From Rickettsiales bacterium Ac37b (GTDB taxonomy: Bacteria; Pseudomonadota; Alphaproteobacteria; Rickettsiales; Arcanibacteraceae): a stretch of 64,000 nucleotides of DNA. The notes under the pieces were generated by a model that saw only the letters and a program-made list of their open reading frames with translations, did not search any database and was not told the DNA's origin. Shown here in pieces: positions 1-9,947 of this stretch (position 1 is the first letter of the stretch; each line of letters begins with the position of its first letter). The stretch covers positions 186,001-250,000 of the forward strand of contig CP009217.2 in assembly GCA_000746585.2 (NCBI GenBank), read 5' to 3'. The position numbers and the translations under genes are program-made.

Positions 1-115
1 TATCTTGAAAAAACTTAGCGGCTATTGCTGTTTGAGTAGTTTTGGATGCATAATATCCTGCAAGATAGTCGCCATATACACTATGTATAGTTGTTATAGT
101 TGTTTTTTTATCCAT
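1..115 (-). CDS. N-terminus of a possible TPR-type protein, cut by the window edge
   Basis: An open frame starts with ATG at 115-113 and runs off the left edge, giving 38 residues. The peptide has a G-D-Y-L-A-G-Y-Y-A stretch followed by A-I-A-A-K-F-F. That pattern resembles the first helix pair of alphaproteobacterial tetratricopeptide-repeat proteins, which often begin with GxYLAGxxA and AAxFY. This is a family resemblance from memory over a short stretch. It diverges from the gene at 307, so the 190 bases between them should hold both promoters; they are extremely AT-rich and I do not assign boxes. Confidence 0.4.
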   Translation of the reverse strand, partial: MDKKTTITTIHSVYGDYLAGYYASKTTQTAIAAKFFQD

Positions 116-306
116 ATTTAAATATTTATTAAAGAAATCTTTGATAAATATATGATATAATAAATTGCATAGTAAAAATATTAATATAAATAAAATTAAT
201 TTGAGTAGCTTATTTGTCATAAGATATAAAATATAATAAAATGTTTATGTATCGTATCATCATTAACTATAGATAACAAATAGTAAATTTATTGTGAAGC
301 TAAATA

Positions 307-1641
307 ATGTCTAATTTATATCATATATTGCATGCGATGCCAGCTTTAGATCGTGAGGAGATGCCACCTCAGCTGGAGGAGGTAGCAAAATCATTAGTGC
401 TATCTGGTAGATTACGCATAGATGCTAACGATAAAATTAATTTTGCCCGTCTATATTTACCATACGATGGTGTTAGTATGATGTTTAGTTTAAGAGAACT
501 AACGGATATAAAACTGCTTGGTCATACCAAAAAAATTATTACAATGGTGTTACAAAAAAGGCATAAAAATCAAGGTTTAATGGATAAAGTACAACAGGAG
601 GTTCTGAAGTTAAGAAATGAAATTAAGAAATATCAGCCTGTAAGTGAAAAATTAGAAATGTCTTTAGCCAGGCTAGTAGTTCAATCTGTGCATCCAGTAG
701 TAATGCTAATGCTATTATGGGAAAGAGTAGAAATATTTATATCATATTCATATACTATAGGTGATGTCTTAGATGTGGTTTCTTGGCAGTATGCTGGTGA
801 TAATAGTGGTATGCAAAGCACAGATGGTAGAATGGCAACCATTTATATATCGGCTGGGGGAAATCCTTTTGCTGAAACTACTGAAGATGCAGTTTATGGT
901 GATGGTTTTCCTGCTATGGCTAGGATGATGATTATAGGAGCCCAAGAAATGGGCCATTATTCTGATATAATGCGAGATGCTCATGGCAGGCAAATTTCTA
1001 GATATTCGGCCAATTTAAATGCAACTAAAGCAAAAGAAAATGTGCGTATTGGCAGATTAAACGATATTAAGAATCTTCAATTGATCAGAAGCATGTTGAT
1101 AAAATTTAACGTATTACGTTTAGCTGAGCATGAACGTCATTTAAAGTTTTTCAGAAAAAATAAGAGAAGAGGTATAACAGTATTATTTACGATAAGCAAA
1201 ATTTGCTTTTGGCGCGGATGTATGATGCGTAAATCTCGTTCTAAAAAGTTTTTAGGATTTGTTTTATTTTGGAAAAAAGAAAAATATCTTGCAAGTAGGA
1301 TTATTGCCATGCTTGACGATATGGAATTTAATTTAACACCTAAAGCAGATGCTTATTCACGTGCAAATAAAGTAGAGGAGGAGGCTATAGCTTGTGTAGA
1401 AGCCTTAGCACGAGTGCCTCAGCAAGTAGTAAAATGGGGAGCAAACCTCACAAAAATTATATGGCCTAATTTATATTCGATTTATTATAAAGAAGTTATA
1501 CCAGGGTGTATGGTTGCATATAAAAATATGACGGGTAAAGATTATAATCTTAAATTAACTACTCCAGGCTTTCATCCTTTATATAGGTTAAAACGCTTAT
1601 TTAGAAAAAAAATTAAAAAATATTCAAGCTGGAATTATTAA
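307..1641 (+). CDS. Conserved Rickettsiales-type hypothetical protein (444 aa), possibly DUF2748
   Basis: This is a full-length ORF starting at ATG 307 with no strong Shine-Dalgarno. It has no signal peptide and no convincing transmembrane segment. The N-terminus (about 1-60) has the regular look of a conserved protein. The middle holds an A-Q-E-M-G-H-Y-S-D stretch, reminiscent of a metal-site helix but lacking a full HExxH. The C-terminal third is rich in Lys/Arg. From memory it resembles a Rickettsia-restricted family of unknown function (I believe DUF2748), but I cannot confirm the name. It stands alone, with repeats downstream. No function is assigned. Confidence 0.7.
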   Translation: MSNLYHILHAMPALDREEMPPQLEEVAKSLVLSGRLRIDANDKINFARLYLPYDGVSMMFSLRELTDIKLLGHTKKIITMVLQKRHKNQGLMDKVQQEVLKLRNEIKKYQPVSEKLEMSLARLVVQSVHPVVMLMLLWERVEIFISYSYTIGDVLDVVSWQYAGDNSGMQSTDGRMATIYISAGGNPFAETTEDAVYGDGFPAMARMMIIGAQEMGHYSDIMRDAHGRQISRYSANLNATKAKENVRIGRLNDIKNLQLIRSMLIKFNVLRLAEHERHLKFFRKNKRRGITVLFTISKICFWRGCMMRKSRSKKFLGFVLFWKKEKYLASRIIAMLDDMEFNLTPKADAYSRANKVEEEAIACVEALARVPQQVVKWGANLTKIIWPNLYSIYYKEVIPGCMVAYKNMTGKDYNLKLTTPGFHPLYRLKRLFRKKIKKYSSWNY

Positions 1642-1656
1642 TTATAAAAGGCACAT

Positions 1657-1742
1657 ACTTATTTCACTTCTCCCCTAGGGGAGAAGTCGTGAAAAACTTC
1701 AGTTTTGAGCGGATGAGGGGTATATATATTAAATAATTAAGA
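1657..1742. repeat. Interspersed repeat R1, copy 1
   Basis: This stretch contains a perfect palindrome (CTTCTCCCCTAGGGGAGAAG). After it come TCGTGAAAAACTTCAG, an AGCGGATGAGGGG block and TATTAAATAATTA. The same order of blocks recurs at 32035-32107 with a few changes, so this is a dispersed repeat. The palindrome could also act as a terminator for the upstream gene, but no U-tract follows it. Confidence 0.6.
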
Positions 1743-1754
1743 TATACTCTTTTT

Positions 1755-1845
1755 TGTCATTAACGCAAAAGCGGTAATCTAGTAATGTTCCAGATTCATG
1801 AGATACCCGTTTTCACGGATATGACATCATTCTTGCTCGTTATAG
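1755..1845. repeat. Interspersed palindromic repeat R2, copy 1
   Basis: The sequence runs GTCATTAACGCAAAAGCGGTAA, then TCATGAGATACCCGTTTTCACG and ATGACATCATTCTTGCTCGTTA (pieces described, not continuous). A close copy lies at 25842-25937. The ATACCCG..CGGGTAT arms can pair. It is followed at 1841 by a fragment of a MITE end (TATAGTAAAAGAAGTT). Confidence 0.6.
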
Positions 1846-1860
1846 TAAAAGAAGTTAAAT

Positions 1861-4218
1861 TTAGGTCCTTCTATCCAATATTTCTGCAAGTTCATATATT
1901 ATATTCTGTCTTTGGTAGGGCTTTTTGATGTAGGTGACAATGCCAAGTGTGAATGCTCTTTCAATTTCGGCATTATCTGAAGAGCCAGTCTGGAGGATCA
2001 CTGGAATTTTAGCGAGCTCTGGATCCTGCTTGATTTCAGCAAGTACATTTAAGCCATAAATATCGGGCATCATTAAATCGAGTAAAATTAAATCTATTTC
2101 CTTAGAATGTTCTTTTAAATACTCAAGGCCAGCATAACCGCCCTCTGCTTTATGGAGATTATAGCCACTTCCAAAAAGCAGTAATTCCATACTCATTAAG
2201 CAGGCATCTTCATCATCTATAATCAAAATATTAGCTGATTTAGTAGTTTGCATAACAGGTTTAGTTGGTATTTTGACATTATTTTCGGCAATAATATGAT
2301 GGCCATCCATCTGTTTGGCCTGTGATACTGGGATAATAAAGTTAAAAGTAGTGCCCGAGCCTTCATTATTTTCTGCCCAAATTTCACCATGATGCGCGTC
2401 GATAATTTCTTTACAGATAGCAAGGCCAAGACCGGTTCCTCCTGCTTTAGTTTTGGTCTTACTGCTTTGGACAAATACCTCAAAGATAGTATATAATTCA
2501 TTTTCAGGAATGCCAATTCCTTCATCTTTAATGGCAAAATGATAGGCTTCAGATTTATTTTGATCATCATAGGTAATTTCAGAAAGCTTTAGCGAAACAG
2601 TGATGGTAGAATTATTTGGGCTGAATTTGATGCTATTAACAAATAAATTACGAAGCACCTGCCCAATTCTTTCTTTGTCCGCTAGGATAAAGGCATCTTT
2701 TAAAGGAGTGAAATTAATTTGCAGCTGCTTACCATTGATATATAGGGTTTGAGCTTCGTCAATCATCTCAAGTATGATGAGATTTAAGTCTATTTTCTTT
2801 AAATCCATAAGCATCTTACCTGCTTCGAATTTGGAAAGATCAAGGAGATGGCTAAGTAATGAAGAAAGACGAGTGGCATTGCTTGCAATTCGAATTGCTA
2901 ACTCATATTTTCGCTCATCATTAAACTCTTGCCAGTGTTCAACGAGTGAGGTTGAAATCACAGTGAAACCTTGCATCGGCGTTCTAATCTCATGACTCAT
3001 GTTATTTAAGAACTCTGTCTTGGCGGTTAGTGCTTGCTGCAGTTCTGCAGTACGCTCTTCAACTTTTTGTTCTAGAGATTCATTAATATTTTTTACTTGA
3101 TTATGAGCCTCTGCTAGTTGCATATGTAGCAAGTTTTCTCTTTTAAAAGCATCTTTAACCATTTCTAAAGCTTCTGCCAAATTAGCAATCTCATGGCTTC
3201 CTTGTTTTGGTATATCAATATTAAAGTTACCTTCAGAAAGAGATCTAGTATGTGTTGATAATAGGGTTATAGGGGTAATTATTTGTCTACGAAAAATATA
3301 TAATATAACTAAAAATAGTACCCCTAAAGAAAGTGTTTTAATAAATTGAGGAATAATTAATTTATTGAATTCTTGCTGCATATCTTCACTATCTTCTCCT
3401 ACTAATATCAAGTAATTATAGGGATAGAATTTTTTATAATATCTATAGATGACACTTCCATATTTGACTTCACAGCCCAACTCTCCAAAATCATGAATTA
3501 AAGGTTTGCATTTCTGAAATTCTTGAATTAAATCATGAACCACCACTTGGTTAAAAGAGCTAGTAATGAGCTGTAAATTTGAAGTTAAAATAACAAATTT
3601 ACTCTCCTTAAATGCCAAAGACCGTTTAATTTTATTCTTCAATTTTTCAATGTTAAAACCAACAGCAATAATACCTAAAAACTTTTTATTTCTATCAGTT
3701 ATACCATAACCTCCTGGTAAAATATGCTCTCCACTCACAATGCCAATATCCGGATTAGCTATATGTAATTGCCACGGGTGAATTCGGGCTTCTTTTATCC
3801 AAGGCCGCCTAATATAACTAACTGAAAGCGGTTTAGGAATTACGCCAGCAGTGCTTGCGATAGCATAGTTTTCAGAATTTACAAATTCAAATAAAGTCCA
3901 AGGGAGGATATCTTCTTTTATTTTGTCAGTGTCGATAGTAGTAAGTAAAACTGATACTACTGATTTTGCATCAGTCTTTTCTCCGGCAGCAATTCTAATT
4001 CCAATTAGCCTAACAAAATTAGCAGTATATGTAAAAGTTTCTTCTAAAGATTCATTTATCTTAGTAGCTTCTATAGAATATTTACGATTTCTAGCCTTTT
4101 CTAAATCATTATAAGTTGCCCACATAAACCATATTAAGGTAATACCTATTACTATTACAATAACAATAGCAAAGAAAAGATATTCTCTTGGTAAAGATAA
4201 CCTTCTATATATTTTCAA
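1861..4218 (-). CDS. Membrane-bound hybrid sensor histidine kinase
   Basis: This is a two-component sensor that should autophosphorylate on His and pass phosphate to its own receiver. The order is: a TM helix (about 14-36); an extracytoplasmic Cache-like sensor; a second TM (about 290-308); HAMP; a coiled coil; HisKA with HEIRTP and His409; HATPase_c with N box, DEGIGIPE and GGTGLGLAI; and a C-terminal REC with IDDED, phospho-acceptor Asp714 and KKP. All catalytic motifs are intact. No output regulator lies next to it. A near-identical REC domain is found in the remnant at 6172-7266, and the HisKA is paralogous to that at 10733-11632. The ligand is unknown. The start is ATG 4218, just before the first TM. 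Confidence 0.93.
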   Translation of the reverse strand: MKIYRRLSLPREYLFFAIVIVIVIGITLIWFMWATYNDLEKARNRKYSIEATKINESLEETFTYTANFVRLIGIRIAAGEKTDAKSVVSVLLTTIDTDKIKEDILPWTLFEFVNSENYAIASTAGVIPKPLSVSYIRRPWIKEARIHPWQLHIANPDIGIVSGEHILPGGYGITDRNKKFLGIIAVGFNIEKLKNKIKRSLAFKESKFVILTSNLQLITSSFNQVVVHDLIQEFQKCKPLIHDFGELGCEVKYGSVIYRYYKKFYPYNYLILVGEDSEDMQQEFNKLIIPQFIKTLSLGVLFLVILYIFRRQIITPITLLSTHTRSLSEGNFNIDIPKQGSHEIANLAEALEMVKDAFKRENLLHMQLAEAHNQVKNINESLEQKVEERTAELQQALTAKTEFLNNMSHEIRTPMQGFTVISTSLVEHWQEFNDERKYELAIRIASNATRLSSLLSHLLDLSKFEAGKMLMDLKKIDLNLIILEMIDEAQTLYINGKQLQINFTPLKDAFILADKERIGQVLRNLFVNSIKFSPNNSTITVSLKLSEITYDDQNKSEAYHFAIKDEGIGIPENELYTIFEVFVQSSKTKTKAGGTGLGLAICKEIIDAHHGEIWAENNEGSGTTFNFIIPVSQAKQMDGHHIIAENNVKIPTKPVMQTTKSANILIIDDEDACLMSMELLLFGSGYNLHKAEGGYAGLEYLKEHSKEIDLILLDLMMPDIYGLNVLAEIKQDPELAKIPVILQTGSSDNAEIERAFTLGIVTYIKKPYQRQNIIYELAEILDRRT

Positions 4219-4320
4219 CTCATAAACTCTATTATAAACATAATATTACTAATATTATAACATAGGTAAAAATGAATTCAAATAATTTAAACTATTAATA
4301 TTTTTTAAACTATTATATAA

Positions 4321-5973
4321 CTAAAATCTCATATCATAAGGGATAAATTTATGATTTAAACCTGATGTTTGATCTTCAAGTTCTAATAATTCGGGTAATT
4401 GAGAATATTCTAATAAATTCTCCCAGGGGCTATTGTTTTTATTCTGTATTATAGCATCAATAAGGTAATAAACTATTTCCCTTACTATTTCATGTGCTAA
4501 TCTTTTTGGGAAAAGAACATTATTTTTTCCTTCGTCATTCTTAGTAATTTTGTAGAAAGCACGGTGACAAGCCTCCAGTCGAGAAGTTAATGCTCCTCCT
4601 AGGGTAAGTGGTTGTCCGGGAACAAAAAATACTCCTTTGCCATGCAAGTAATTTACTATATTCAATCCTTCTCTACCCAGAGGTAAAGCTATATTATGAG
4701 CAGCTATAAATAAAGTACCCGATGGAATCAGATCATAATTTGAATTTTCTATTTCTCTCCCTATAGTAGTTGCAATTATAATACCTTTTTGATTAAGTGC
4801 TTCATCCGTATATTTACCTTCTACTGAAGATATAACTTCCCAAGTTGCTGGTATAACTTGATATCCTCCACCAACTAATTCTATTATTTGATCATTTATT
4901 TTAACTTCTAAAATATCATTAGTAAGGGTAATAACTTTAAACGTATCTTGATCCTGAATACTATAAGTTTTAATTTTAAGTTGTTCTAAATCAGAAGCTG
5001 TATTAATTCTAAATATTTTTTCTAATTTATATTGAAGGTCTGCTACTCTAACATTCAAAAGATTAATTTCTTTAAAATGCTGTAGGATAACTGCACCTAG
5101 AGCACCTGCAGAACCTATAAAAGTGACTTTTGTTTCTGGATCTAAATTAGAAAGTCCATTATCTATACATGCTTCTAATCCTGCTAAAATTCCTGTAACT
5201 GTATAAGCCACTTTACCACTACATCCTCCTGCCTTAGCATTAATACATAAGACTTGAGGGGTAAATTTATTAAGTAAATCAGCTATTTGAGCAAATCTTC
5301 CAAAATCTGGCGTAAGATTTATATTTCCTTTGATAAGCGCTACTTTTTGTAAAATATTTCCTTCAAGATCAATTTGGTCATATGTTTCTAAACCATTTAA
5401 AAATTTACCTATTTCTTTAAATATTTTTTCACTGATCTCATTAAATTGTGGATTATTTATATCTTTTAATATAGATTCTATTTGTTCACTATGAGGTAAA
5501 ATAATACATCTAGCACCTTTAATGTTTAATTCTAGATATTCCTCAGGAACTTTATAACCTATTTCAATGTCATTTTGTAATTCATTATGAGCTTTTAATT
5601 CTCTTAGTACTTTAAATGTTAAAGGATCAATTAATTTGTTTAAACAACCTTCTCTTATAGCTCTGTTAATAATAGTATGTTTTATATGACTTTCAGCTAA
5701 AGCCAGAAAATTGACAGATTTGATTGCCCTTTTTGAACTTTCTATTTTATTGCCCAAATATTTTCCTAGCCTCGTTCCTCCATAAGCAAAATCTTTTCTA
5801 AGTGAAAAAGGTAAATGCTCTGAAGAAATATAATCATTATCACTATCCAAAAAAGATAAGTTTTGTATAAGTTGTGATCCTGCCCAACACGCAATATAAA
5901 CACTTGCTATACCATTGACTTCAATTCTATAGGTAAGCATTTTTTCAGAAAAATAGCCATCGTGGTTTAACAT
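4321..5973 (-). CDS. Divergent Glu/Leu/Phe/Val dehydrogenase-like protein
   Basis: The 550-residue protein has the architecture of amino-acid dehydrogenases. An F-A-Y-G-G-T-R-L-G-K-Y stretch near residue 65 matches the (A)LGGTRMxxY of leucine dehydrogenases. P-D-F-G-R-F-A is followed by a glycine-rich G-S-A-G-A-L-G near residue 287 in a Rossmann-like context, and C-terminal A-A-H-N-I-A-L-P-L-G aligns with the usual A-G-A-A-N-N-Q-L. It is longer than LeuDH (about 365 aa). The usual GGGKA substrate loop seems to be K-G-A-R-C, so the catalytic Lys may be replaced. Catalytic activity is therefore uncertain. It lies 100 bases upstream of the histidine kinase on the same strand. Confidence 0.55.
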   Translation of the reverse strand: MLNHDGYFSEKMLTYRIEVNGIASVYIACWAGSQLIQNLSFLDSDNDYISSEHLPFSLRKDFAYGGTRLGKYLGNKIESSKRAIKSVNFLALAESHIKHTIINRAIREGCLNKLIDPLTFKVLRELKAHNELQNDIEIGYKVPEEYLELNIKGARCIILPHSEQIESILKDINNPQFNEISEKIFKEIGKFLNGLETYDQIDLEGNILQKVALIKGNINLTPDFGRFAQIADLLNKFTPQVLCINAKAGGCSGKVAYTVTGILAGLEACIDNGLSNLDPETKVTFIGSAGALGAVILQHFKEINLLNVRVADLQYKLEKIFRINTASDLEQLKIKTYSIQDQDTFKVITLTNDILEVKINDQIIELVGGGYQVIPATWEVISSVEGKYTDEALNQKGIIIATTIGREIENSNYDLIPSGTLFIAAHNIALPLGREGLNIVNYLHGKGVFFVPGQPLTLGGALTSRLEACHRAFYKITKNDEGKNNVLFPKRLAHEIVREIVYYLIDAIIQNKNNSPWENLLEYSQLPELLELEDQTSGLNHKFIPYDMRF

Positions 5974-6171
5974 ATTTATTACTATATTTTATTAAATTAC
6001 TTTATAAATATTTACTAATATATCAGTGAATAAAAATCAATAGAAATTTAATACTATAATATACTGCAATATTTTTATAATAAAAAATATAAGCTTTTGC
6101 TGAACAATATATAGAAAAGTAATTTTCTATAATATTTGAAATACCGAATGAAAAGCTACGCATTCAAAAAG

Positions 6172-7266
6172 TTAACTTTTTTCCAACACACTTTCAATTT
6201 CAGCCATTATATCCTGTTTTTGGTAGGGTTTTTTGATATAGGTGAAAATGCCAAGTTCAAAAGCTCTCTCGATTTCTGCATTATCTGAAGAGCCAGTCTG
6301 GAGTATTACTGGAATTTTAGCGAGCTCCGGATCTTTTTTGATTTCAGCAAGTACATTTAAGCCATAAATATCTGGCATCATTAAATCGAGTAAAATTATA
6401 TCTATTTCCTTAAAATGTTCTTTCAAATATTCTAGACCAGCGTATCCTCCAGCGGCTTTATATAAATTATAGTTACTGCCAAAGAGCAATAATTCCATAC
6501 TCATTAAACAAGTATCTTCATCATCTATCATTAAAATGTTAGCAGTTTGAGTAGCAGGTTTAGCGGATATTTCTGCATCATTTTCCACAATGATTTTATA
6601 TTCCTCCATTGGTTTAGCTTGCGATACTGGAATAATAAAGTGAAAAGCCGCTCCCTTATCCACATTATCTTCTTTAAGATAAAATTGTGCATCTTCCTCT
6701 TGTATTATTAAAAAATCTAGAGCTTGATCATATGATGTATTATCAATTACTATACCATCATGCAAATGATTTTTCCCATAAATTATATAATAATCTGACC
6801 CTTCTTGTCCTTCAATATATGTATTATTCTTTATTAAGAATGTATCACTGATATTGGAACCATAATAAAAATTAAGAGATTTATCTATATTTTGTGTATT
6901 TATGGTAATTAATGTATTTAAATAATAATGTTTACTCTCTACCAAAGAATTTAATTTATTTCTTATAAAGTTAAGTGATGATATAATATTATTATCTTGT
7001 GCCAACAATTCGCCCTTAATATACCATTGTTGTTTATCAATGTGCCCAGGGATAGACGGAGATAGGGTAATATTTTCCATCTTTAACTGATAATTTTGAG
7101 TACCATTTGTTAAATAATTATGGAAAAGAATTTTATGCTTATAAAATTTTTCATTTAATACTATTTCCATATAATTACTTTTAGCAAAATATTTTATATC
7201 ACTATTTGGCAAAATATTGAAAATAGATGCATTAAAATATACCGTTCCTTGCATATCTATAGTCAA
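6172..7266 (-). pseudogene. Toxin-fragment/response-regulator fusion next to an IS630 copy
   Basis: The first codons (TTG ACT ATA) come from the end of the IS630 copy, so the natural N-terminus is missing. Residues about 1-205 resemble the tail of large RTX/LifA-type toxins: E-G-Q-E-G-S-D-Y-Y-I-I-Y-G with D-G-I-V-I-D-N, a DUF3491-like pattern. At about residue 208 the sequence changes to F-H-F-I-I-P-V-S-Q-A-K, which is the last strand of a kinase HATPase domain as in the gene at 1861-4218. A complete REC domain follows (IDDED, Asp294, KKP). The kinase core is absent. It looks like a recombination product, though the REC domain could still fold if expressed. Confidence 0.65.
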
Positions 7267-8192
7267 TTAAGTTGAGAATGGCATAGAGAAGCCATAATCA
7301 ATAGCATCGCTAAGGTTATTAAAATTAGTAATGATAGGTTTGATTTTAGCTTTTAAATGAGCCCAATATTTTTCAATTGGGTTGAGATCAGGAGAGTAAG
7401 GTGGTAAGAATAAAAGTTTACAGCCTATATCTTCTATTAAATTCCTAGTTCTAGCTGACTTATGGAACGTTGCATTATCAAGTATTACAACTTGACCAAA
7501 TCTTAGTTCGGGCACCAAACACTGACTAACCCACTCGTTAAAAACTTCTGTATTACATGTGCCCTTGAAACACATTGGCGCAATAATTTTCTTCCCAACC
7601 TTACCTGCAATAAAGCTTTCTCAATCATGTTTTTTACCTGAGATATCACCATAAACTTTACTTCCTCTGAGACTGTATCCCCAAGAATAGTACAAATAGC
7701 TATCAATTCCACTCTCATCAATATAAACTATATCTTCCGCTTTATAGTTTGCGATAGCTGCCAAAAATAATTGCCGTTTTGCTTCATCCCGTTCACGATA
7801 GAGTGTGGTCTTTTTTTTCGTGTGATCCCCAAAGTCTTGAATGCCAAACAGATAGCAGCTGTAGACACATTAAAAACCTTTGCAAAATCAGATAATAGCC
7901 AATTGCTGTTTTTAGACACCTCGTTTAATAATTTGATTGGATCAAGCTTCTTCCATGGCTTAGCTGCTCGTGTGGCTGCTAAATTCCCGGATTTCGATCT
8001 CGATAACCATCTATAAATTGTTCTTTCACCTATGCCAAAAATTCTTGCAGCTTCTTCTCTGGTATAACCTTTATTAACATAGTGAATTACTTTTTTACGT
8101 AAATCTAAGGAATATGCCATTGCTTCTACTGTTTTGGGTTTATGAGCTTTTTAATATATCATATATCATGTCTTTATCAACTTAATTTACTA
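7260..8192 (-). mobile_element. IS630-family element, copy A (933 bp)
   Basis: Imperfect terminal inverted repeats TAGTCAATTAAGTTGA and TAGTAAATTAAGTTGA bound the element, flanked on both sides by TA (7258-7259 and 8193-8194), the standard IS630 target duplication. Its sequence matches copies B and C throughout, including a TGA that interrupts the transposase. It abuts the toxin/REC fusion on one side and the 3' end of the ankyrin gene on the other. Confidence 0.93.
7267..8120 (-). pseudogene. IS630 transposase of copy A, interrupted by TGA
   Basis: The first frame (8120-7728) encodes the helix-turn-helix half. The DDE half lies in the -1 frame after an A8 run (a likely programmed frameshift). 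In this copy the second frame carries TGA instead of CGA (Arg) after K-K-H-D, separating the first catalytic Asp (I-D-E-S-G) from the second Asp (I-L-D-N-A-T-F-H) and the Glu (L-N-P-I-E-K-Y-W). It is therefore expected to make no active enzyme. Confidence 0.85.
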
Positions 8193-9298
8193 TATTGTAT
8201 CATATGGGATCTTTGCTTACCTTGATTCATAATGGTATATAAATTTGCTTTACCTGATTTAATAATATTTTCTATGGTAGCCACCGAATGCTCGGATGCT
8301 TGACGATTATTATACACAAGTGTAGCTGCTTCAACAGTATCTTGAGTTACTGTATTACTGACTTCCTCGCTAGTCATATAATGCGCTATTTTACTCATTA
8401 CATCCTTTCCTAGAAATATACCATGACAAGTAGCAGCAGGCATTAAAGCCAGTAAACCACTAAAAGTCTCATGCATACTCTTGTTTCCTTTTTGGTATTT
8501 TGCAGCTAGTCTTTTAAGTTCCTTATATAAATCATCAGAAATTTCTTCCTTAATTTCATTAGTTAATTTGGCTCCAGTTGCAACTAGTATCTTCATTTTA
8601 TCACCAGCGTAACGGTAACTCTTAGAAGCATAATATAAAGGAGTTTCGCCATTCTTGTCTAGAATGTCTATCTCAGCTCCATTCTCTAATAGCAATTTCA
8701 TTGCTGCTTCTTCTGTATGCGCTATAGCATAATGCAAAGGTGAGCGCCTACTATGTATAAATTCTACATAATTACCTCTATTTATCACTCTCTTCTTAGT
8801 TTTGATATAGAATTTCTTAATCTCAGCATATAAAGAGTTGGTGATATTATTAACTTCAGCATCAATATTAGCACCTTTGTCTATAAGAAGTTTCATTACT
8901 TCTCTCTCATTTTTCTCAACAGCAATACATAAAGGTGTTTTACCGTAAGGATCCCTGGCGTTTATATTTGCCCCCTTATTAATTAATAATTCTGCAATTT
9001 CTAGATAACCATGTTCAGTTGCAATGTGTAAAGCTGTCCTACCCAGTTTATCTCTAACCTCTATCTGATTATTTATCCCTAGTTTCTTCTTAATTTTCAT
9101 GTAAAAATTCTTTAGAGCAATAGGTAAAAAATTTATCATACTATTCTCTTCAACACCTATATTATTCTCTCTTGTAAGGAGCAATTCTACCCTTGCTCTA
9201 TCCTTAGCTGCAACTGCATAATGCAAAGGAGTCATTCCCCATTTCTTTAAAAGTTTTAAATTAACATTTTGCTCTATATCGAGCGAATTATTTTTCAT
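8177..9298 (-). CDS. Ankyrin-repeat protein with the family C-terminal domain
   Basis: About six ankyrin repeats span residues 15-240 (G-M-T-P-L-H-Y-A, G-R-T-A-L-H-I-A, G-K-T-P-L-C-I-A, G-E-T-P-L-Y-Y-A). A domain of about 110 residues shared with the proteins at 39-43 kb and 46.2 kb follows. Its landmarks are Y-M-T-S-E-E-V-S, N-R-Q-A-S and S-G-K-A-N-L-Y-T-I. The last residues (Y-S-K-L-S) are read from the IS630 end. Without the insertion the frame would stop right after H-M-I-Q, so little or nothing is lost. Ankyrin proteins of intracellular bacteria are often secreted into the host; no classical signal peptide is present. The start is ATG 9298. Confidence 0.87.
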   Translation of the reverse strand: MKNNSLDIEQNVNLKLLKKWGMTPLHYAVAAKDRARVELLLTRENNIGVEENSMINFLPIALKNFYMKIKKKLGINNQIEVRDKLGRTALHIATEHGYLEIAELLINKGANINARDPYGKTPLCIAVEKNEREVMKLLIDKGANIDAEVNNITNSLYAEIKKFYIKTKKRVINRGNYVEFIHSRRSPLHYAIAHTEEAAMKLLLENGAEIDILDKNGETPLYYASKSYRYAGDKMKILVATGAKLTNEIKEEISDDLYKELKRLAAKYQKGNKSMHETFSGLLALMPAATCHGIFLGKDVMSKIAHYMTSEEVSNTVTQDTVEAATLVYNNRQASEHSVATIENIIKSGKANLYTIMNQGKQRSHMIQYSKLS

Positions 9299-9420
9299 GA
9301 TTTTCCTTTTACACTTAATTAAAAATTAATATCTTTATTAGATTTTTTACAATTATATTAATATTTTATGAAAATTATAACATAAAAATGTTTACTATTT
9401 ATTAATTTTCTAATTTTTTA

Positions 9421-9528
9421 TATAGTAAATTAAGTTGTATTTGAGACGAGGAGCGATAAAGCAAAGCCTCAAAATAGTAGTAGAGCTTTGCGCTAACTGA
9501 GTTCGCAAGTTCAAGTCAATTTACTATA
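9421..9528 (+). repeat. MITE with IS630-like ends, copy 1 (108 bp)
   Basis: It begins TATAGTAAATTAAGTTG, the first 17 bases of the IS630 left end with its TA, and ends CAATTTACTATA. The core has a GAGCGATAAAGCAAAGCCT block and a GAGCTTTGCGCTAACT block that pair partly. There is no coding capacity. Copies lie at 18251, 21185, 24782 and 26094. Confidence 0.8.
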
Positions 9529-9947
9529 GGCTTCACTTCTTGCTCTTTGCATCTAATTACGGTATGGTTTTACTATGAGATTGTGAGCAAAATCAATGAA
9601 ATTGATACGACTTTTAGTAAGAAAGAAAAATGATTTAATAAATTATAAAAATGGTATTAAGTATTTATAAATGTAAATGAACTTTAATATTTGTTATTTT
9701 TGATACAGAAAATAAGCTTAGTTACAATATGTTACATATATTTTATGTTGAAAATAATATTTTAAGAGCATCATGTTAACAGGAGAGAGTACCTTTAGCA
9801 AAGCTAGATTGAAGCAAAAAATTATATGTAAAGTAGAGAAATAAAGAATAATCATAGAATTATCTTAAAAGTTTATTGATTATGATGTAATATAATTAAG
9901 AATTATATATCTTATGATATAAATAATAGAATTGAGCCTAATTATGA
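9529..9947. other. Intergenic stretch, no gene recognised
   Basis: About 420 AT-rich bases lie between the MITE and the decayed methyltransferase. I see no ORF with coding character, no RNA gene and no convincing hairpin. The lost 5' end of the methyltransferase gene may be eroded here: short peptides in other frames (for example N-Y-D-I-Y-I-A-T-G just before 9970) are compatible with that but not convincing. Confidence 0.5.

Noticed and set aside
1841-1860. TATAGTAAAAGAAGTT as a complete MITE next to the kinase gene
   Set aside because: Only one terminus is present; no matching right end exists before the kinase coding region, so it is a fragment.
7503-7721. A 72-residue ORF within each IS630 copy in a frame other than the transposase
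   Set aside because: It lies in the wrong frame relative to the A8-joined transposase and has no independent domain; it is a shadow.
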